A stretch of DNA of 64,000 nucleotides from Burkholderiales bacterium (GTDB lineage: Bacteria > Pseudomonadota > Gammaproteobacteria > Burkholderiales > Casimicrobiaceae): contig JAEUPL010000020.1 of assembly GCA_016790165.1 (NCBI GenBank), positions 1-64,000 of the forward strand. The letters run 5' to 3'. Positions 35,935 to 45,252 of the stretch are shown in pieces. A program made the translations under genes and the position numbers. The notes beneath the pieces are model-generated. The model did not search any database and was not told where the DNA came from. It saw nothing but the letters and a program-made list of their open reading frames with translations. Every line of letters starts with the position of its first letter. Within the stretch, counting starts at the first letter, position 1.

Positions 35935-36663
35935 CTAGCTCAACCCGGTCACCGGCACCAGCGCCCCGTGCACCGCGCGCGCGGCGTCCGACGCAAGGAA
36001 GAGCACCACATCCGCCAGCGCTCCCGGCGCCACCCACTTGCCTGGATCCGCGTCCGGCATGTCGGCCCGATTCTGCGGGGTGTCGATGATCGTCGGCAAC
36101 ACCGCGTTGACGTTGATGCCCTGGTCGCGCAGTTCAGCGGCCATCGATTCGGTCAGGCGCATGACACCCGCCTTTGACGCAGCGTAGGCGCCCATGTTGG
36201 CACCGCCCTTTTGCGCGCCGAATGCACCGATGTTGACAACCTTGCCGCGGCAGCCGACGGCGTCTGGTGCCTGCGCCAGCATCTGCGGCACCACGGCACG
36301 GGCCGCGTGCAGCAACGTTCTAGTGTTGATGTCGAACAGGAAATTCCACGTGGCGTCCGACGTTTCGTGCACCGCTTCACCCATGCGAAAACCACCGGCG
36401 ATGTTGCACAGCACGTGCACGCCGCCGAACCTGGCCACCGCCGCCCGCACCATCGCACTCACCTGCGCTGGGTCGAGCAAATCCGTCGTGGAAAGCAGCG
36501 TCCGTGCGTCGTCGGCGAAACCCGCGCGTTGCAGCGCATCGAGGTGCCGATCCACCAGCACGAGGTTCGCGCCCTGGGCAGCGAACGCCCGCGCGACGGC
36601 CGCCCCGAGGTTGCCCGAGGCGCCGGTCACCACCACGGTCTTGCCCTGAAAATTTGCCTGCAT
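35935..36663 (-). CDS. Short-chain dehydrogenase/reductase
   Basis: A 242-residue classical SDR. It has the cofactor motif VVTGASGNLGAAVARAFA (TGxxxGxG, residues 11-28), an NIAGG segment, the catalytic Ser in VVNIGAFGAQ and an intact YAASK (Tyr and Lys). The C-terminal PxxxxT segment reads LPTIIDTPQNRADM. ATG 36663 (MQANFQGKTVVV) is used; the longer open frame to 36870 runs through repeat copy D. It is divergent from the DapA-like gene and could belong to the same regulated region. Substrate unknown. Confidence 0.88.
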   Translation of the reverse strand: MQANFQGKTVVVTGASGNLGAAVARAFAAQGANLVLVDRHLDALQRAGFADDARTLLSTTDLLDPAQVSAMVRAAVARFGGVHVLCNIAGGFRMGEAVHETSDATWNFLFDINTRTLLHAARAVVPQMLAQAPDAVGCRGKVVNIGAFGAQKGGANMGAYAASKAGVMRLTESMAAELRDQGINVNAVLPTIIDTPQNRADMPDADPGKWVAPGALADVVLFLASDAARAVHGALVPVTGLS

Positions 36664-36761
36664 GTTGGCTCTCACGTTGACGCTGTTGCTGTGCGGGCGA
36701 TGATAGTGAATCCATGCCGTCACACGTGTCACGGCCGTGCAGGCAACGTCCCCGCCGGAAT

Positions 36762-36880
36762 GACTTTTTGCGCCTATCGACGTCTGAATGCGGGCTGGCA
36801 GGCCGTTTTCTCTTATGTCGACTTCGGCATTTTTTGACAGGTATCGACCATTGGACGGTGGATACAGCAAAAAAGCTGTT
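36762..36880 (+). repeat. Copy D of the 119-bp palindromic intergenic repeat
   Basis: The most divergent copy but in exact register: GACTTTTT at 1-8, TATCGAC at 14-20, TGTCGACT at 55-62, TATCGACCA at 81-89, and AAAAAGC near the right end. It lies in the 311-bp divergent region 36664-36974 between the SDR and the DapA-like gene, 37 bases before the FadR-type operators. The rest of that region holds only those operators. Confidence 0.75.
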
Positions 36881-36916
36881 TATCCCAAATCCGGGTCGTT
36901 CGGTGTTGTTCGCCCA

Positions 36917-36956
36917 ACTTGTTTTACAAGTAAATTACAATTCGTCAACTTGTAAT
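36917..36956. promoter_or_regulatory. FadR/GntR-type operators upstream of the DapA-like gene
   Basis: Site 1 (36917-36931) is the perfect inverted repeat ACTTGT-TTT-ACAAGT, matching the TNGT-N3-ACNA consensus of FadR-subfamily GntR proteins. A wider repeat ATTACAA-N9-TTGTAAT lies at 36934-36956. A FadR-type gene is encoded at 38946, in the same transcription unit. Confidence 0.65.
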
Positions 36957-36974
36957 CCTCAAGCCCGAACCAAC

Positions 36975-37901
36975 ATGAAAACGACGCCCGTCACCAAAGC
37001 CGACCTGGAACGTTCCGTCATTGCCGTGCCCCCCCTCGCACGCAATGCCGATTTTTCGCTGAACAAGGCCGCCAACCTGCGCCTGATCAAGCACCTCGAA
37101 GGTGGTGGCGTCAAGAACATCATGTACGGCGGCAACGCCAACTTCTACCACGCGCCGTTGGCCGAATACGCCGGCCTGCTGGACTTCCTGGCCGGGAGCG
37201 TGGCTGCCGACACCTGGGTGCTGCCTTCGGTCGGCCCCGACTACGGCAAGGCGATGGAACAGGCCAAGGTGATCAAGGCCTCGAGCTACCCCACCGCGAT
37301 GCTGCTGCCGATGACCTTCCCGTACACCGACGACGGCATCGCCACCGGCGTGCGTCACCTGACCGACGCGATGGGCAAGAAGGCCGTGGTCTACATCAAA
37401 GCTGCAAACTACCTGAAGCCCGACACCGTCGCGAAGCTCTGTGACGAAGGCCGCGTCGCCTCGATCAAGTACGCCGCCGTGATGGCTGACCCGAAGGTCG
37501 ATCCGTACTTGAGCGAACTTGTCAAGGTGGTCAGTCGCGATCTGCTCGTCAGCGGCATCGGCGAGCGCCCGGCCATCGTCCATCTGCGCGATTTCGGCCT
37601 CACCGGTTTCACCTCTGGCTCAGTCTGCGTCGGTCCGCGTGGCTCGATGCAGCTGCTATCCGTGCTCAAGCAAAAGAAGTACGACGAAGCCGAAGCGGTG
37701 CGCGCCCGCTACATGCCGCTCGAGGACTGCCGCGATGGCATCAGCCCGATCCGGGTGCTGCACGACGCCGTGACGCTCGCGGGCATCGCCGACATGGGCC
37801 CGATGCTGCCGATGCTGTCAGGCCTCACAGCCGCCGATCGTGCCCGCGTGGAGCCAGTGGCGAAGGCACTGCTGGCCGTCGATGGCGGTTACGCGGGCTA
37901 A
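36975..37901 (+). CDS. DapA/NAL-family lyase or dehydratase (sugar-acid type)
   Basis: A 308-residue class I TIM-barrel enzyme of the dihydrodipicolinate synthase/N-acetylneuraminate lyase family. The Schiff-base lysine is in SIKYAAVMADP (Lys165) and a candidate proton-relay tyrosine is Tyr140 (VVYIKAANYL). The start GGVKNIMYGGNANFY replaces the GTTGE loop of true DapA, so it is not lysine biosynthetic. Position beside a Bug receptor, a FadR-type regulator and, further on, uronate genes suggests 5-dehydro-4-deoxyglucarate dehydratase or a 2-keto-3-deoxy acid aldolase. ATG 36975 is chosen over 36714. Confidence 0.78.
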   Translation: MKTTPVTKADLERSVIAVPPLARNADFSLNKAANLRLIKHLEGGGVKNIMYGGNANFYHAPLAEYAGLLDFLAGSVAADTWVLPSVGPDYGKAMEQAKVIKASSYPTAMLLPMTFPYTDDGIATGVRHLTDAMGKKAVVYIKAANYLKPDTVAKLCDEGRVASIKYAAVMADPKVDPYLSELVKVVSRDLLVSGIGERPAIVHLRDFGLTGFTSGSVCVGPRGSMQLLSVLKQKKYDEAEAVRARYMPLEDCRDGISPIRVLHDAVTLAGIADMGPMLPMLSGLTAADRARVEPVAKALLAVDGGYAG

Positions 37902-37934
37902 GGACGCACCGACATCACGCAAACGGAGGATCTC

Positions 37935-38921
37935 ATGCAATTCAACACACTTCGCCGCACCCTGCTCGCCACCCCCCTCGCCGCTGCCTGCACGCTGGTC
38001 GCCCCGGCCCTGGCACAGGACAAGTGGCCATCGAAACCCATCACTTATGTCGTGCCGTTCCCGGCCGGTGGCACCACCGATGTGCTGGCGCGGCTGATTG
38101 CGCAAAAGCTCGGCCCGGCGCTCGGCACGACCGTCGTCGTGGAGAACCGCGCCGGCGCGGGCGGCAACATCGGCGCGGACTTCGTCGCCAAAGCCGCGCC
38201 GGATGGCTACACCCTTCTCGGCGGCACCATCAGCTCGCACGCGATCAATGTGAGCCTGTACCCGAAGTTGCCGTACGACCCGATCAAGTCCTTCGCGCCC
38301 ATTGCGCTCATCGGCACCAATGCCAACGTGCTCGTCGTCGGCGCCAACAGCCCCTACAAATCGGTAAAGGACATCACCGATGCGGCCAAGGCGAAACCGG
38401 GGTCAATCTCGTTCGCCTCCGCCGGCAATGGCACGTCGCAGCATCTGAGCGGTGAGCTCTACAAGTTGAGTGCCGGGCTCGACCTCGTGCACGTGCCGTA
38501 CAAGGGCAGCGCGCCAGCGATTCAAGACGTGATTGGCGGTCAGGTGCCGATGATGTTCGATACCAGTGTCGTTGCCGGCCCGTTCATCGAGAGCGGCAAG
38601 GTGCGCGCACTGGCCGTGACCTCGGCAAAGCGCACGTCGCAGTTGCCGAGTGTGCCGACGATGGCTGAAAGCGGCGTCGCGGGCTATGACCTGCAGTCCT
38701 GGCAGGCGATCTTTGCGCCGGCCGGTGTGCCCGCGCCGATCCTCAGTCGTCTGCAGACAGAGGTGGCGAAGATCCTCAAGAGCCCGGAAATCGTGGAACG
38801 CCTCGGCAAACTGGGCATGGAAGCCTCAACCATGACGCCGGAGCAATTCGCTGCGTTCCAGGCCGCCGAGATTGCCAAGTGGGCCAAGGTGATCAAGGCC
38901 GGCAATATCAAGATCGATTGA
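37935..38921 (+). CDS. Bug-family periplasmic solute-binding protein
   Basis: A 328-residue TctC-family receptor. The signal peptide ends at PALAQ (near residue 28). Binding segments VPFPAGGTTDVLARLIAQ and VVENRAGAGGNIGADFVA are textbook, as is HVPYKGSAPAIQDVIGGQ. GGAGG precedes the ATG. It is 33 bases after the DapA-like gene and 24 before the FadR-type regulator, so the three form one unit. The ligand is probably a sugar acid or other carboxylate handled by the lyase. No membrane subunits nearby. Confidence 0.94.
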   Translation: MQFNTLRRTLLATPLAAACTLVAPALAQDKWPSKPITYVVPFPAGGTTDVLARLIAQKLGPALGTTVVVENRAGAGGNIGADFVAKAAPDGYTLLGGTISSHAINVSLYPKLPYDPIKSFAPIALIGTNANVLVVGANSPYKSVKDITDAAKAKPGSISFASAGNGTSQHLSGELYKLSAGLDLVHVPYKGSAPAIQDVIGGQVPMMFDTSVVAGPFIESGKVRALAVTSAKRTSQLPSVPTMAESGVAGYDLQSWQAIFAPAGVPAPILSRLQTEVAKILKSPEIVERLGKLGMEASTMTPEQFAAFQAAEIAKWAKVIKAGNIKID

Positions 38922-38945
38922 TCTACCGTCGGCGTGGGCAACGCG

Positions 38946-39665
38946 ATGTCGAGCGCTGAAAACCCGCCGGCCACGGGCAAACGCGCCCGGCTGTCAGACG
39001 ATATCTACGGGCTGATTTTCGGGCGCATCGTTGCCGGCGAGTTGAATGTCGGCGACAAATTGCCGTCCGAGAACGATCTGGCGGATCAATTCAACGTGTC
39101 GCGGCCGGTGGTGCGCGAGGCGCTGATGCGTCTGCGTGCGGACGGCCTCATCACTGCGCATCAGGGCCTGGGCTCGTTCGTCAGCGCGCAACCCGCATCG
39201 CGCCTGAAGTTGCTCGCGTCAGCGGACAACGTCGCGGAGTACCTGCGCTGCCAGGAAGTACGCATCGCGCTCGAGGGTGAGGCCGCGCGTCTCGCCGCGC
39301 TCCGCCGCACAGACGCGCAGATGGATGGCATCGACGCGACCCACCAGCGCTTTGCAGCCAGCGCCAACGAAGGACGCATCAACGCCGAGGAAGACCTCGC
39401 CTTCCACCGCGCCATTGCCGACGCTGCCAACAACGAGTTCTTTGTCAGCGTGCTCGACAGCACGCATGAGGCGATGTCCGGCTTTATGCGGCTCACCATC
39501 AGCCTCACCCGTTCAGGGTCTGCGCGTCGCGCGCAAAAGGTGCTCGAAGAACACACCGCCATCGTGGAGGCCATCCGCGCCCGCGACGGCGACCGCGCGC
39601 GTGTGGCGATGCAGTTTCACCTCGACCAGGCGCGGCAGCGATTGATCAATCGCGAGCGGGACTAG
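38946..39665 (+). CDS. FadR-subfamily GntR transcriptional regulator
   Basis: A 239-residue regulator. The winged helix-turn-helix covers about residues 15-75 (GDKLPSENDLADQFNVSRPV, VREALMRLRADGLI). The C-terminal FCD ligand-binding domain has the metal-binding pattern, with Asp/His residues in DLAFHRAIADAANN and EEHTAIVEAIRARD, and HLDQARQRL. Ligands of such proteins are usually carboxylates, fitting the neighbouring lyase and receptor. The likely operators are upstream of the DapA-like gene at 36917. ATG 38946 is preferred to GTG 38934. Confidence 0.9.
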   Translation: MSSAENPPATGKRARLSDDIYGLIFGRIVAGELNVGDKLPSENDLADQFNVSRPVVREALMRLRADGLITAHQGLGSFVSAQPASRLKLLASADNVAEYLRCQEVRIALEGEAARLAALRRTDAQMDGIDATHQRFAASANEGRINAEEDLAFHRAIADAANNEFFVSVLDSTHEAMSGFMRLTISLTRSGSARRAQKVLEEHTAIVEAIRARDGDRARVAMQFHLDQARQRLINRERD

Positions 39666-39703
39666 GACGCGCCGTGCATCAAGTCCGCGGGGCGATAAGC
39701 CGC

Positions 39704-40342
39704 TCAGGTGCCCCGCACGTAAGGGTTCATCTTTCGCTCGCGCCCGAACGTGCTCTCCGGGCCGTGGCCAGGAATGAACACGGTGTCATCCCCCATCGGC
39801 CACAGGCGCTGCTTGATGCTGCTGATCAGTGTTGCGTGATCACCCTGCGGAAAGTCGGTTCGGCCAATCGACCCCGCAAAAAGCACATCACCCACAAACG
39901 CCCGTTTCAATTCGGGTGAGTAAAAGACGACGTGACCCGGCGTGTGCCCGGGACAATGACGCACACTGAGAACGTGGCCGGACAGTTCCACCGTATCGCC
40001 ATCGGCGAGCCATCGCGTGGGCGTAAACGGGTCGACCCGCGGAAAACCAAACATCTGCCCCTGCTCCGCGAGTGCGTCGATCCAGAACTGGTCGCCCGGA
40101 TGCGGCCCAATGATGGGCAGCGCCAGCCGCTTCGCCAGTTCAGCGGTGCCGCCCGCGTGGTCGATGTGGGCGTGGGTCAACCAGATTTGCCGGAGGGTCA
40201 CGCCCAGCTTTTCAGCGTCGGCCAGCAGGCGGTCGATCTCGCCGCCCGGATCAATCACGGCGGCATCATGCGTCTCATCGCACCAGAGCAGGCTGCAGTT
40301 CTGCTGAAACGGTGTCACGGGGATGGTTTTGTAGTGCAGCAT
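39704..40342 (-). CDS. Metallo-beta-lactamase-fold hydrolase (glyoxalase II-like)
   Basis: A 212-residue hydrolase. The metal-binding motif THAHIDHAGG (near residue 56), HCPGHTPGH, GDVLFAGSIGRTDFPQGD and the final GHGPESTFGRE are all present. It matches the short YcbL-type glyoxalase II relatives that hydrolyse S-acyl-glutathione thioesters. A link to the methylglyoxal synthase at 5474 is possible but not shown by position. It is the last gene of a minus-strand series. Confidence 0.9.
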   Translation of the reverse strand: MLHYKTIPVTPFQQNCSLLWCDETHDAAVIDPGGEIDRLLADAEKLGVTLRQIWLTHAHIDHAGGTAELAKRLALPIIGPHPGDQFWIDALAEQGQMFGFPRVDPFTPTRWLADGDTVELSGHVLSVRHCPGHTPGHVVFYSPELKRAFVGDVLFAGSIGRTDFPQGDHATLISSIKQRLWPMGDDTVFIPGHGPESTFGRERKMNPYVRGT

Positions 40343-40452
40343 GCGCGATCAATGGTGAAGCCGGAGGGCGCAATCATATTTCGGGCAGCTTACGCTGGAG
40401 TGTGCGCACCAACGATCGATTCGCCGCCGGTGAGGCGGTAGCGCTTTCGCAG

Positions 40453-41163
40453 TCAAAGTCCTTTTTCTTTGCGCCACACCTCAAAGGCGGCTTTGGTTTC
40501 AGCGTTGGGCGGGTAGGTGCCCGGCAGTTTGGCGCCGTTCTGGATGCGCTCCAGAATGAAGCGCTCCATCACCTCCTGCGCAGCGGCGTCGAGCGCCACG
40601 TCGTCGGCAAGGTGGGCGGGAATCACCACCACGCCCTCTTCGTCACCCACGATGATGTCGCCGGGGTACACCGCGACGCCGCCGCAGCCGATGGGCACGT
40701 TGAGGTCAACGGTATGGTGGTGAATGAGATTGAGCGGCGCGCTGCCGCCCGCGCAGTACACCGGAAAGTCCATCTCGGCGATGCGCCCGCTGTCGCGGAC
40801 GGGGCCATCGGACACCAGTCCGGCGGCGCCACGCACCTTCAGGCGCGTGGTGAGAATTTCGCCACCGGACGCCACGCGTGTCTCGCGACGCGTGTCAACG
40901 ACCAGCACGTGGCCGGGAGGCACACTTTCAACGCCCTTGCGCTGCGGATGATCGGGATTGTCGAACGCACTGATCTGATCAAGATCTTCCCGCGCGGGGA
41001 TGTTGCGCATGGTGTAGGCCGGGCCGACGAGGTTGCCGCCGGAAGGCTCGGTCAGGCGACCAATATCCTGAATGAAAACGTTGCGAAAGCCGCGTTTGAA
41101 GAGCTGCGTGCACAACGTGGCAACGCTGACCGTTTTCAGATGTTCGTAGGTAGCAGGCTTCAT
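40453..41163 (-). CDS. RraA-family lyase (HMG/CHA aldolase-like)
   Basis: A 236-residue protein of the RraA/dimethylmenaquinone-methyltransferase-like family. It has the characteristic GGEILTTRLKVRGAAGLVSD followed by GPVRDSG; the Arg-Asp pair is the one that binds pyruvate and metal in 4-hydroxy-4-methyl-2-oxoglutarate aldolases. The C-terminal V.VYPGDIIVGDEEGVVVIP is also typical. It is encoded after a Bug receptor in the dehydratase-lactonase operon, so cleavage or decarboxylation of a 2-oxo sugar acid is more likely than RNase E control. Confidence 0.85.
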   Translation of the reverse strand: MKPATYEHLKTVSVATLCTQLFKRGFRNVFIQDIGRLTEPSGGNLVGPAYTMRNIPAREDLDQISAFDNPDHPQRKGVESVPPGHVLVVDTRRETRVASGGEILTTRLKVRGAAGLVSDGPVRDSGRIAEMDFPVYCAGGSAPLNLIHHHTVDLNVPIGCGGVAVYPGDIIVGDEEGVVVIPAHLADDVALDAAAQEVMERFILERIQNGAKLPGTYPPNAETKAAFEVWRKEKGL

Positions 41164-41214
41164 TTCTGCGGACTCGTTGTCAGTCGTTGGACGTGCGGGA
41201 CCATGCCTCGTTGG

Positions 41215-42198
41215 CTACTCGACTTTGATCTGGCGGTGCGCAATGACTTTGCCGTAGCGCACACGGTCACGGTCGATGATCGCCTTGAGCTCGGCGGGTG
41301 TTGTTGACCACGGCGTCGCGCCCTGACCGATCAACGTCTGTTTGGTGTCGGCCTGCGCTACGGCTTCCTTGATGTCCGCCGCGATCTTGTCGATGATCGC
41401 CTGCGGCGTTCCGCTTGGCGCAAACATGGCAATCCAAGAGCCGGACTCAGACCCCGATACACCGGCTTCGGCCAGCGTGGGCACCTCGGGTAGCGCGGGT
41501 GAGCGACTCGCGCTGCTGACGGCCAGCGCCTTGAGCTTGCCTGCCTTGATGTGGCCGGAGCCTTCGAGCACCGAGGCGAACAGGATGTCCACGTGGCCGG
41601 CCATGAGGTCGGTCATTGCCGGGCCGCCGCCTTTGTAGGGCACGTGGGTGAGCTTGATGCCTGCAGCCCCCTGAAATATTTCGGCGGTGAGATGTGGCGA
41701 GCCGCCCTGCCCGGAGCTGGCGTAGGTGCGCTTGCCCGCGTCTGCTTTGGCGAGCGCGACGAAGTCCTTGACCGTCTTGGCGCTCACACTCGGCCCTGCC
41801 ATCATCACGAACGGCAACTCGGCGATCATTGAGATCGGCGCGAAGGCCGTGTCGGCGTTGTACGGCATCTTGTAGAGCGATTGGTTAATCGCCTGCGTAC
41901 CGACGTTGCCCACGAGCAGCGTGTAGCCATCCGGCTTCGCCTTGGCAACCAGCTCTGCGCCAACCAGGCCGCCCGCTCCGGCGCGGTTTTCCACGATGAC
42001 CGACTGCCCCCATTTCGCGGTGAGCTTTTGCGCAATCAGTCGCGCGCCGATGTCAGTACCGCCGCCGGGCGAGAACGGAACGACGACCGTGACCGGTTTG
42101 CTCGGGTAAGGTTGAGCGAATAGCAGCGGCGCCGCCAGCAGCGCCGCTGCGCCGACGAGACCGCGAACGAGGAAAGCACGTGAGGTGAAGAATCTCAT
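41215..42198 (-). CDS. Bug-family periplasmic solute-binding protein
   Basis: A 327-residue TctC-family receptor. The signal peptide ends at PLLFAQ (near residue 29). Family segments VPFSPGGGTDIGARLIAQ and VIVENRAGAGGLVGAELV are clear, as is HVPYKGGGPAMTDLMAGH. It lies between the SMP-30 lactonase and the RraA-like lyase on the minus strand, and presumably imports or senses a related sugar acid. It is the fourth Bug gene in this window. Confidence 0.94.
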   Translation of the reverse strand: MRFFTSRAFLVRGLVGAAALLAAPLLFAQPYPSKPVTVVVPFSPGGGTDIGARLIAQKLTAKWGQSVIVENRAGAGGLVGAELVAKAKPDGYTLLVGNVGTQAINQSLYKMPYNADTAFAPISMIAELPFVMMAGPSVSAKTVKDFVALAKADAGKRTYASSGQGGSPHLTAEIFQGAAGIKLTHVPYKGGGPAMTDLMAGHVDILFASVLEGSGHIKAGKLKALAVSSASRSPALPEVPTLAEAGVSGSESGSWIAMFAPSGTPQAIIDKIAADIKEAVAQADTKQTLIGQGATPWSTTPAELKAIIDRDRVRYGKVIAHRQIKVE

Positions 42199-42328
42199 GG
42201 GGCGAACATCCAGGGAAAACGGAGCGACGATAGAAATGTGTCAGGATTGCATCGTGGGACAAGAAGGCGAGCCACACCGGCGCCACTGAACTGCGTTGCG
42301 CCGCGAACGCGCCTTCGGCCTGGCAGAC

Positions 42329-43324
42329 TCACACCGCGCCCACCCCCTCAACATACAAGGTGTAGAGCGAGTGGCTCGCTGCCATGAACAAGCGGTTGTT
42401 CTTCGGGCCGCCAAAGGTCACGTTGGCGCAGCGCTCGGGCAGGCGGATGAAGCCGATGGCTTTGCCGTCCGGGTTCCACACCATGACGCCATCGTGGTCC
42501 GCCGAATTAACGCCCGGCGCGCCGTTGCCTCCCCAGCCGCACCACAGGTTGCCGTCGGTGTCGACCCGGAAGCCGTCAATCGCGCCCGGCCCGCCGGCAT
42601 CCACCACGACCCGACGATTCGATAGCTGCCCGCCGGCAGCGACGTCATAGGCGACGATACGGCGATGCGGTGTGGCGCGTGACTCGGCGATGTACAACGT
42701 CTTTTCATCGGGCGAGAAGGCCAGACCGTTAGGCCCGGCGAGCGCGTCCGTCACCCGCGAGAGCTCGCCCGACGGCGCGATGCGGTACACCGATTGAGGC
42801 AGTTCAGGCGACGCCTTGTCGCCCTCCCAGTGGCCGCCGATGCCGAACACCGGATCGGTGAACCAGATCGATCCGTCGGACTGGCACACGATGTCGTTGG
42901 GCGAATTCAGGCGCTTGCCCTGATACTGATCTGCCAGCACCGTGATGTGACCGTTGTACTCGGTGCGCGTGACGCGACGCGTCAGGTGTTCGCAGGTCAA
43001 GAGTCGCCCTTGGCGGTCACGGCACATGCCATTGGCGAAGTTCGAGGGCTGACGAAACACGCCCCAGGCACCGCTCGCCTCGTCGTAGCGCATGATGCGG
43101 TTGTTCGGGATGTCGCTCACCAGCAGGTAACGCCCGTCGGCGAAGTAAACCGGACCTTCGGCCCAGCGCATGCCGCTTCCAAGTTGTTCTACGGAACTGC
43201 TGTAGATGCGGTACCGCGCAAACGACGGATCGAGCACTTCGATCCGTGGGTCGGGGTAGCGCTGGCTGGGCTGAAAGGCGAAGCCGGGACCGATGGCGGC
43301 GCCGGTATAGGACATCGCTGACAC
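42329..43324 (-). CDS. SMP-30/gluconolactonase-family lactonase
   Basis: A 331-residue six-bladed beta-propeller hydrolase. The divalent metal ligands are recognisable in MRWAEGPVYFADG (Glu), KRLNSPNDIVCQSDG (Asn) and GFRVDTDGNLW (Asp), with LAFSPDEKTLYIAES typical of the family. It opens aldono- or aldarolactones, which fits the uronate dehydrogenase product (an aldarolactone). It is 33 nt downstream of the IlvD-type dehydratase, in one operon. GTG 43324 has AAAGGA upstream; ATG 43315 is the alternative. Confidence 0.9.
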   Translation of the reverse strand: MSAMSYTGAAIGPGFAFQPSQRYPDPRIEVLDPSFARYRIYSSSVEQLGSGMRWAEGPVYFADGRYLLVSDIPNNRIMRYDEASGAWGVFRQPSNFANGMCRDRQGRLLTCEHLTRRVTRTEYNGHITVLADQYQGKRLNSPNDIVCQSDGSIWFTDPVFGIGGHWEGDKASPELPQSVYRIAPSGELSRVTDALAGPNGLAFSPDEKTLYIAESRATPHRRIVAYDVAAGGQLSNRRVVVDAGGPGAIDGFRVDTDGNLWCGWGGNGAPGVNSADHDGVMVWNPDGKAIGFIRLPERCANVTFGGPKNNRLFMAASHSLYTLYVEGVGAV

Positions 43325-43356
43325 GATCGTGTGATCCTTTGCCGTGACGACGGCGC

Positions 43357-45102
43357 TCAGTGAATCTCAGGCTCGCCGCCGGCGGCGTCGCACGCTTCGC
43401 CGTAGCCGGGCTCAAGAAAGTCGAAGTCGCAGCCCTTGTCGGCCTGCTGGATGTGCTTGAGGTACAGGGCACCGTAGCCACGGGTGAACTTCGGCATCGG
43501 CGGTTTCCAGGCGGCACGGCGGCGTGCCAGCTCTTCGTCACTTACCCGCATGTTGATGCTGCGCGCCTCGATGTCGATGGCAATGACGTCCCCCGTTTGC
43601 ACCAGCGCCAGCGGGCCGCCGACATGTGACTCGGGCGTGACGTGCAGCACGCAGGCGCCGTAGCTGGTACCACTCATGCGTGCGTCGGAGATACGCAGCA
43701 TGTCGCGCACGCCCTGCTTGAGCAGCTTCTGCGGAATTGGCAACTGCCCCCATTCCGGCATGCCCGGCGCGCCTTGCGGGCCGGCGCTTTGCAGCACGAT
43801 CACGCTGTCTTTGTCGACATCCAGGTCAGCCGAGTCGATGCGTGCCGACATGTCGTTATAGTCCTTGAACACTACGGCCTTGCCCTGATGCTTGCGCAAG
43901 TGCGGCTCCATTGCCGCAGGCTTGATCACCGCGCCGCCGGGTGCCAGATTGCCGCGAAGCACCGCCAGCCCGTCGTTGGCAAGCATCGGATTGCTGCGAG
44001 GACGAATCACGTCGTCGTTGTAAACCGCCGCGCCGGCGATGTTCTCGCCCAATGTGGTGCCCATGCAGGTCTTCTGCGAGCCGTCGATCAAATCGCCGAG
44101 CTGAACGAGGAACGCTCGCAGACCACCGGCGTAGTAGAAATCTTCCATCAGGTACTTGCCGCCGGGGCGCAGATTGGCCAGAACCGGGGTGTTGCGCGCG
44201 ATGGCGTCGAATTCATCGATGGTGAGGCTGATACCCGCGCGCTTCGCCATCGCGACCAGGTGGACGATGGAATTGGTGGAGCCGCCGAGCCCAACCACCG
44301 TGGCGACCGCGTTACGGAACGACTGCTTGGTGAGGATATCAAGCGGTTTCAGATCCTCCCAAACCATGTCGACGATGCGCTTGCCGGTTAGCGTGGCCAT
44401 CTGCGCGTGGCGCGAATCGGGCGCCGGAATGGACGCCGCCCCCGGGAGGGTCAGGCCCAGCGCTTCCACCGCACTGGTGAGCGTGGACGCGGTACCCATC
44501 GTCATGCAGTGGCCGGGGGAGCGCGCAATGCCGTCTTCAACGTCCTGCCAGTCCTGCTCGGTGATGTTGCCAGCGCGGAGCTCGGCCCAGTACTTCCACG
44601 TGTCCGAGCCGGAGCCCAGATATTGGCCTTTGTAGTCCCCGCGCAGCATCGGCCCGGCGGGCAAAAAGATCGTCGGCAGATTCATCGACACTGCGCCCAT
44701 GACCAGCGCCGGGGTGGTTTTATCGCAGCCGCCCATCAGCACGCAGCCGTCAGCCGGATAGGACTTGAGCAGTTCCTCGGTCTCCATCGCGAGCAGGTTG
44801 CGATAGAGCATGGTGGTGGGCTTTTGCATCGGCTCGGAGAGCGACAGCGCCGGCATTTCCACCGGAAACCCGCCGGCTTGCCAGATGCCGCGCTTGACCT
44901 CTTCCACCCGCTGCTTGAAATGCGTGTGACAGGGGTTGATGTCGCTCCAGGTGTTGATGATTGCGATGACCGGCTTGCCCGCGTAATCGCTGCGGTGATA
45001 GCCCATCTGCGCGCTGCGCGAGCGGTGGCCAAAGGAACGGAGGTCCTTGACGCCGTACCAGCGATGGCTGCGGAGTTCTTCGGGCTTCTTGCGTTGAGTC
45101 AT
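43357..45102 (-). CDS. IlvD/Edd-family sugar-acid dehydratase
   Basis: A 581-residue Fe-S dehydratase. The three cluster cysteines are visible in [24 protein letters not shown] and [13 protein letters not shown], and other family parts are [10 protein letters not shown] and [16 protein letters not shown]. The aldonate-type subfamily (arabonate, xylonate, fuconate dehydratases) is the best match, rather than biosynthetic IlvD. With the lactonase downstream and a uronate dehydrogenase across the LacI gene, an aldarate or aldonate substrate is likely. ATG 45102 ([10 protein letters not shown]) is chosen over 45210, whose extra residues lie over the operator. Confidence 0.9.
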   Translation of the reverse strand: MTQRKKPEELRSHRWYGVKDLRSFGHRSRSAQMGYHRSDYAGKPVIAIINTWSDINPCHTHFKQRVEEVKRGIWQAGGFPVEMPALSLSEPMQKPTTMLYRNLLAMETEELLKSYPADGCVLMGGCDKTTPALVMGAVSMNLPTIFLPAGPMLRGDYKGQYLGSGSDTWKYWAELRAGNITEQDWQDVEDGIARSPGHCMTMGTASTLTSAVEALGLTLPGAASIPAPDSRHAQMATLTGKRIVDMVWEDLKPLDILTKQSFRNAVATVVGLGGSTNSIVHLVAMAKRAGISLTIDEFDAIARNTPVLANLRPGGKYLMEDFYYAGGLRAFLVQLGDLIDGSQKTCMGTTLGENIAGAAVYNDDVIRPRSNPMLANDGLAVLRGNLAPGGAVIKPAAMEPHLRKHQGKAVVFKDYNDMSARIDSADLDVDKDSVIVLQSAGPQGAPGMPEWGQLPIPQKLLKQGVRDMLRISDARMSGTSYGACVLHVTPESHVGGPLALVQTGDVIAIDIEARSINMRVSDEELARRRAAWKPPMPKFTRGYGALYLKHIQQADKGCDFDFLEPGYGEACDAAGGEPEIH

Positions 45103-45193
45103 GATCGCGCGGTTACTCAGGGGAGGATGACGGACGACTGAGGCAGCCTGCCACACGCCCGCCATACGAATGAACGAATCGGTAGAGCTACAA

Positions 45194-45211
45194 AATGATA
45201 GCGCTACCATT
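45194..45211. promoter_or_regulatory. LacI-family operator upstream of the dehydratase
   Basis: AATGATAGCGCTACCATT, an 18-bp near-perfect palindrome centred on AGCGCT, 92 bases upstream of the dehydratase start. It matches the site at 46359-46376 in architecture. Confidence 0.75.
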
Positions 45212-45252
45212 GTAGCGCAGCCTGTGACGATGCGCGGTCGCGTGTCGGCCGC

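Noticed and set aside
36975-37901. Lysine-biosynthesis dapA
   Set aside because: The GTTGE-type loop is replaced and the context is sugar-acid catabolism.
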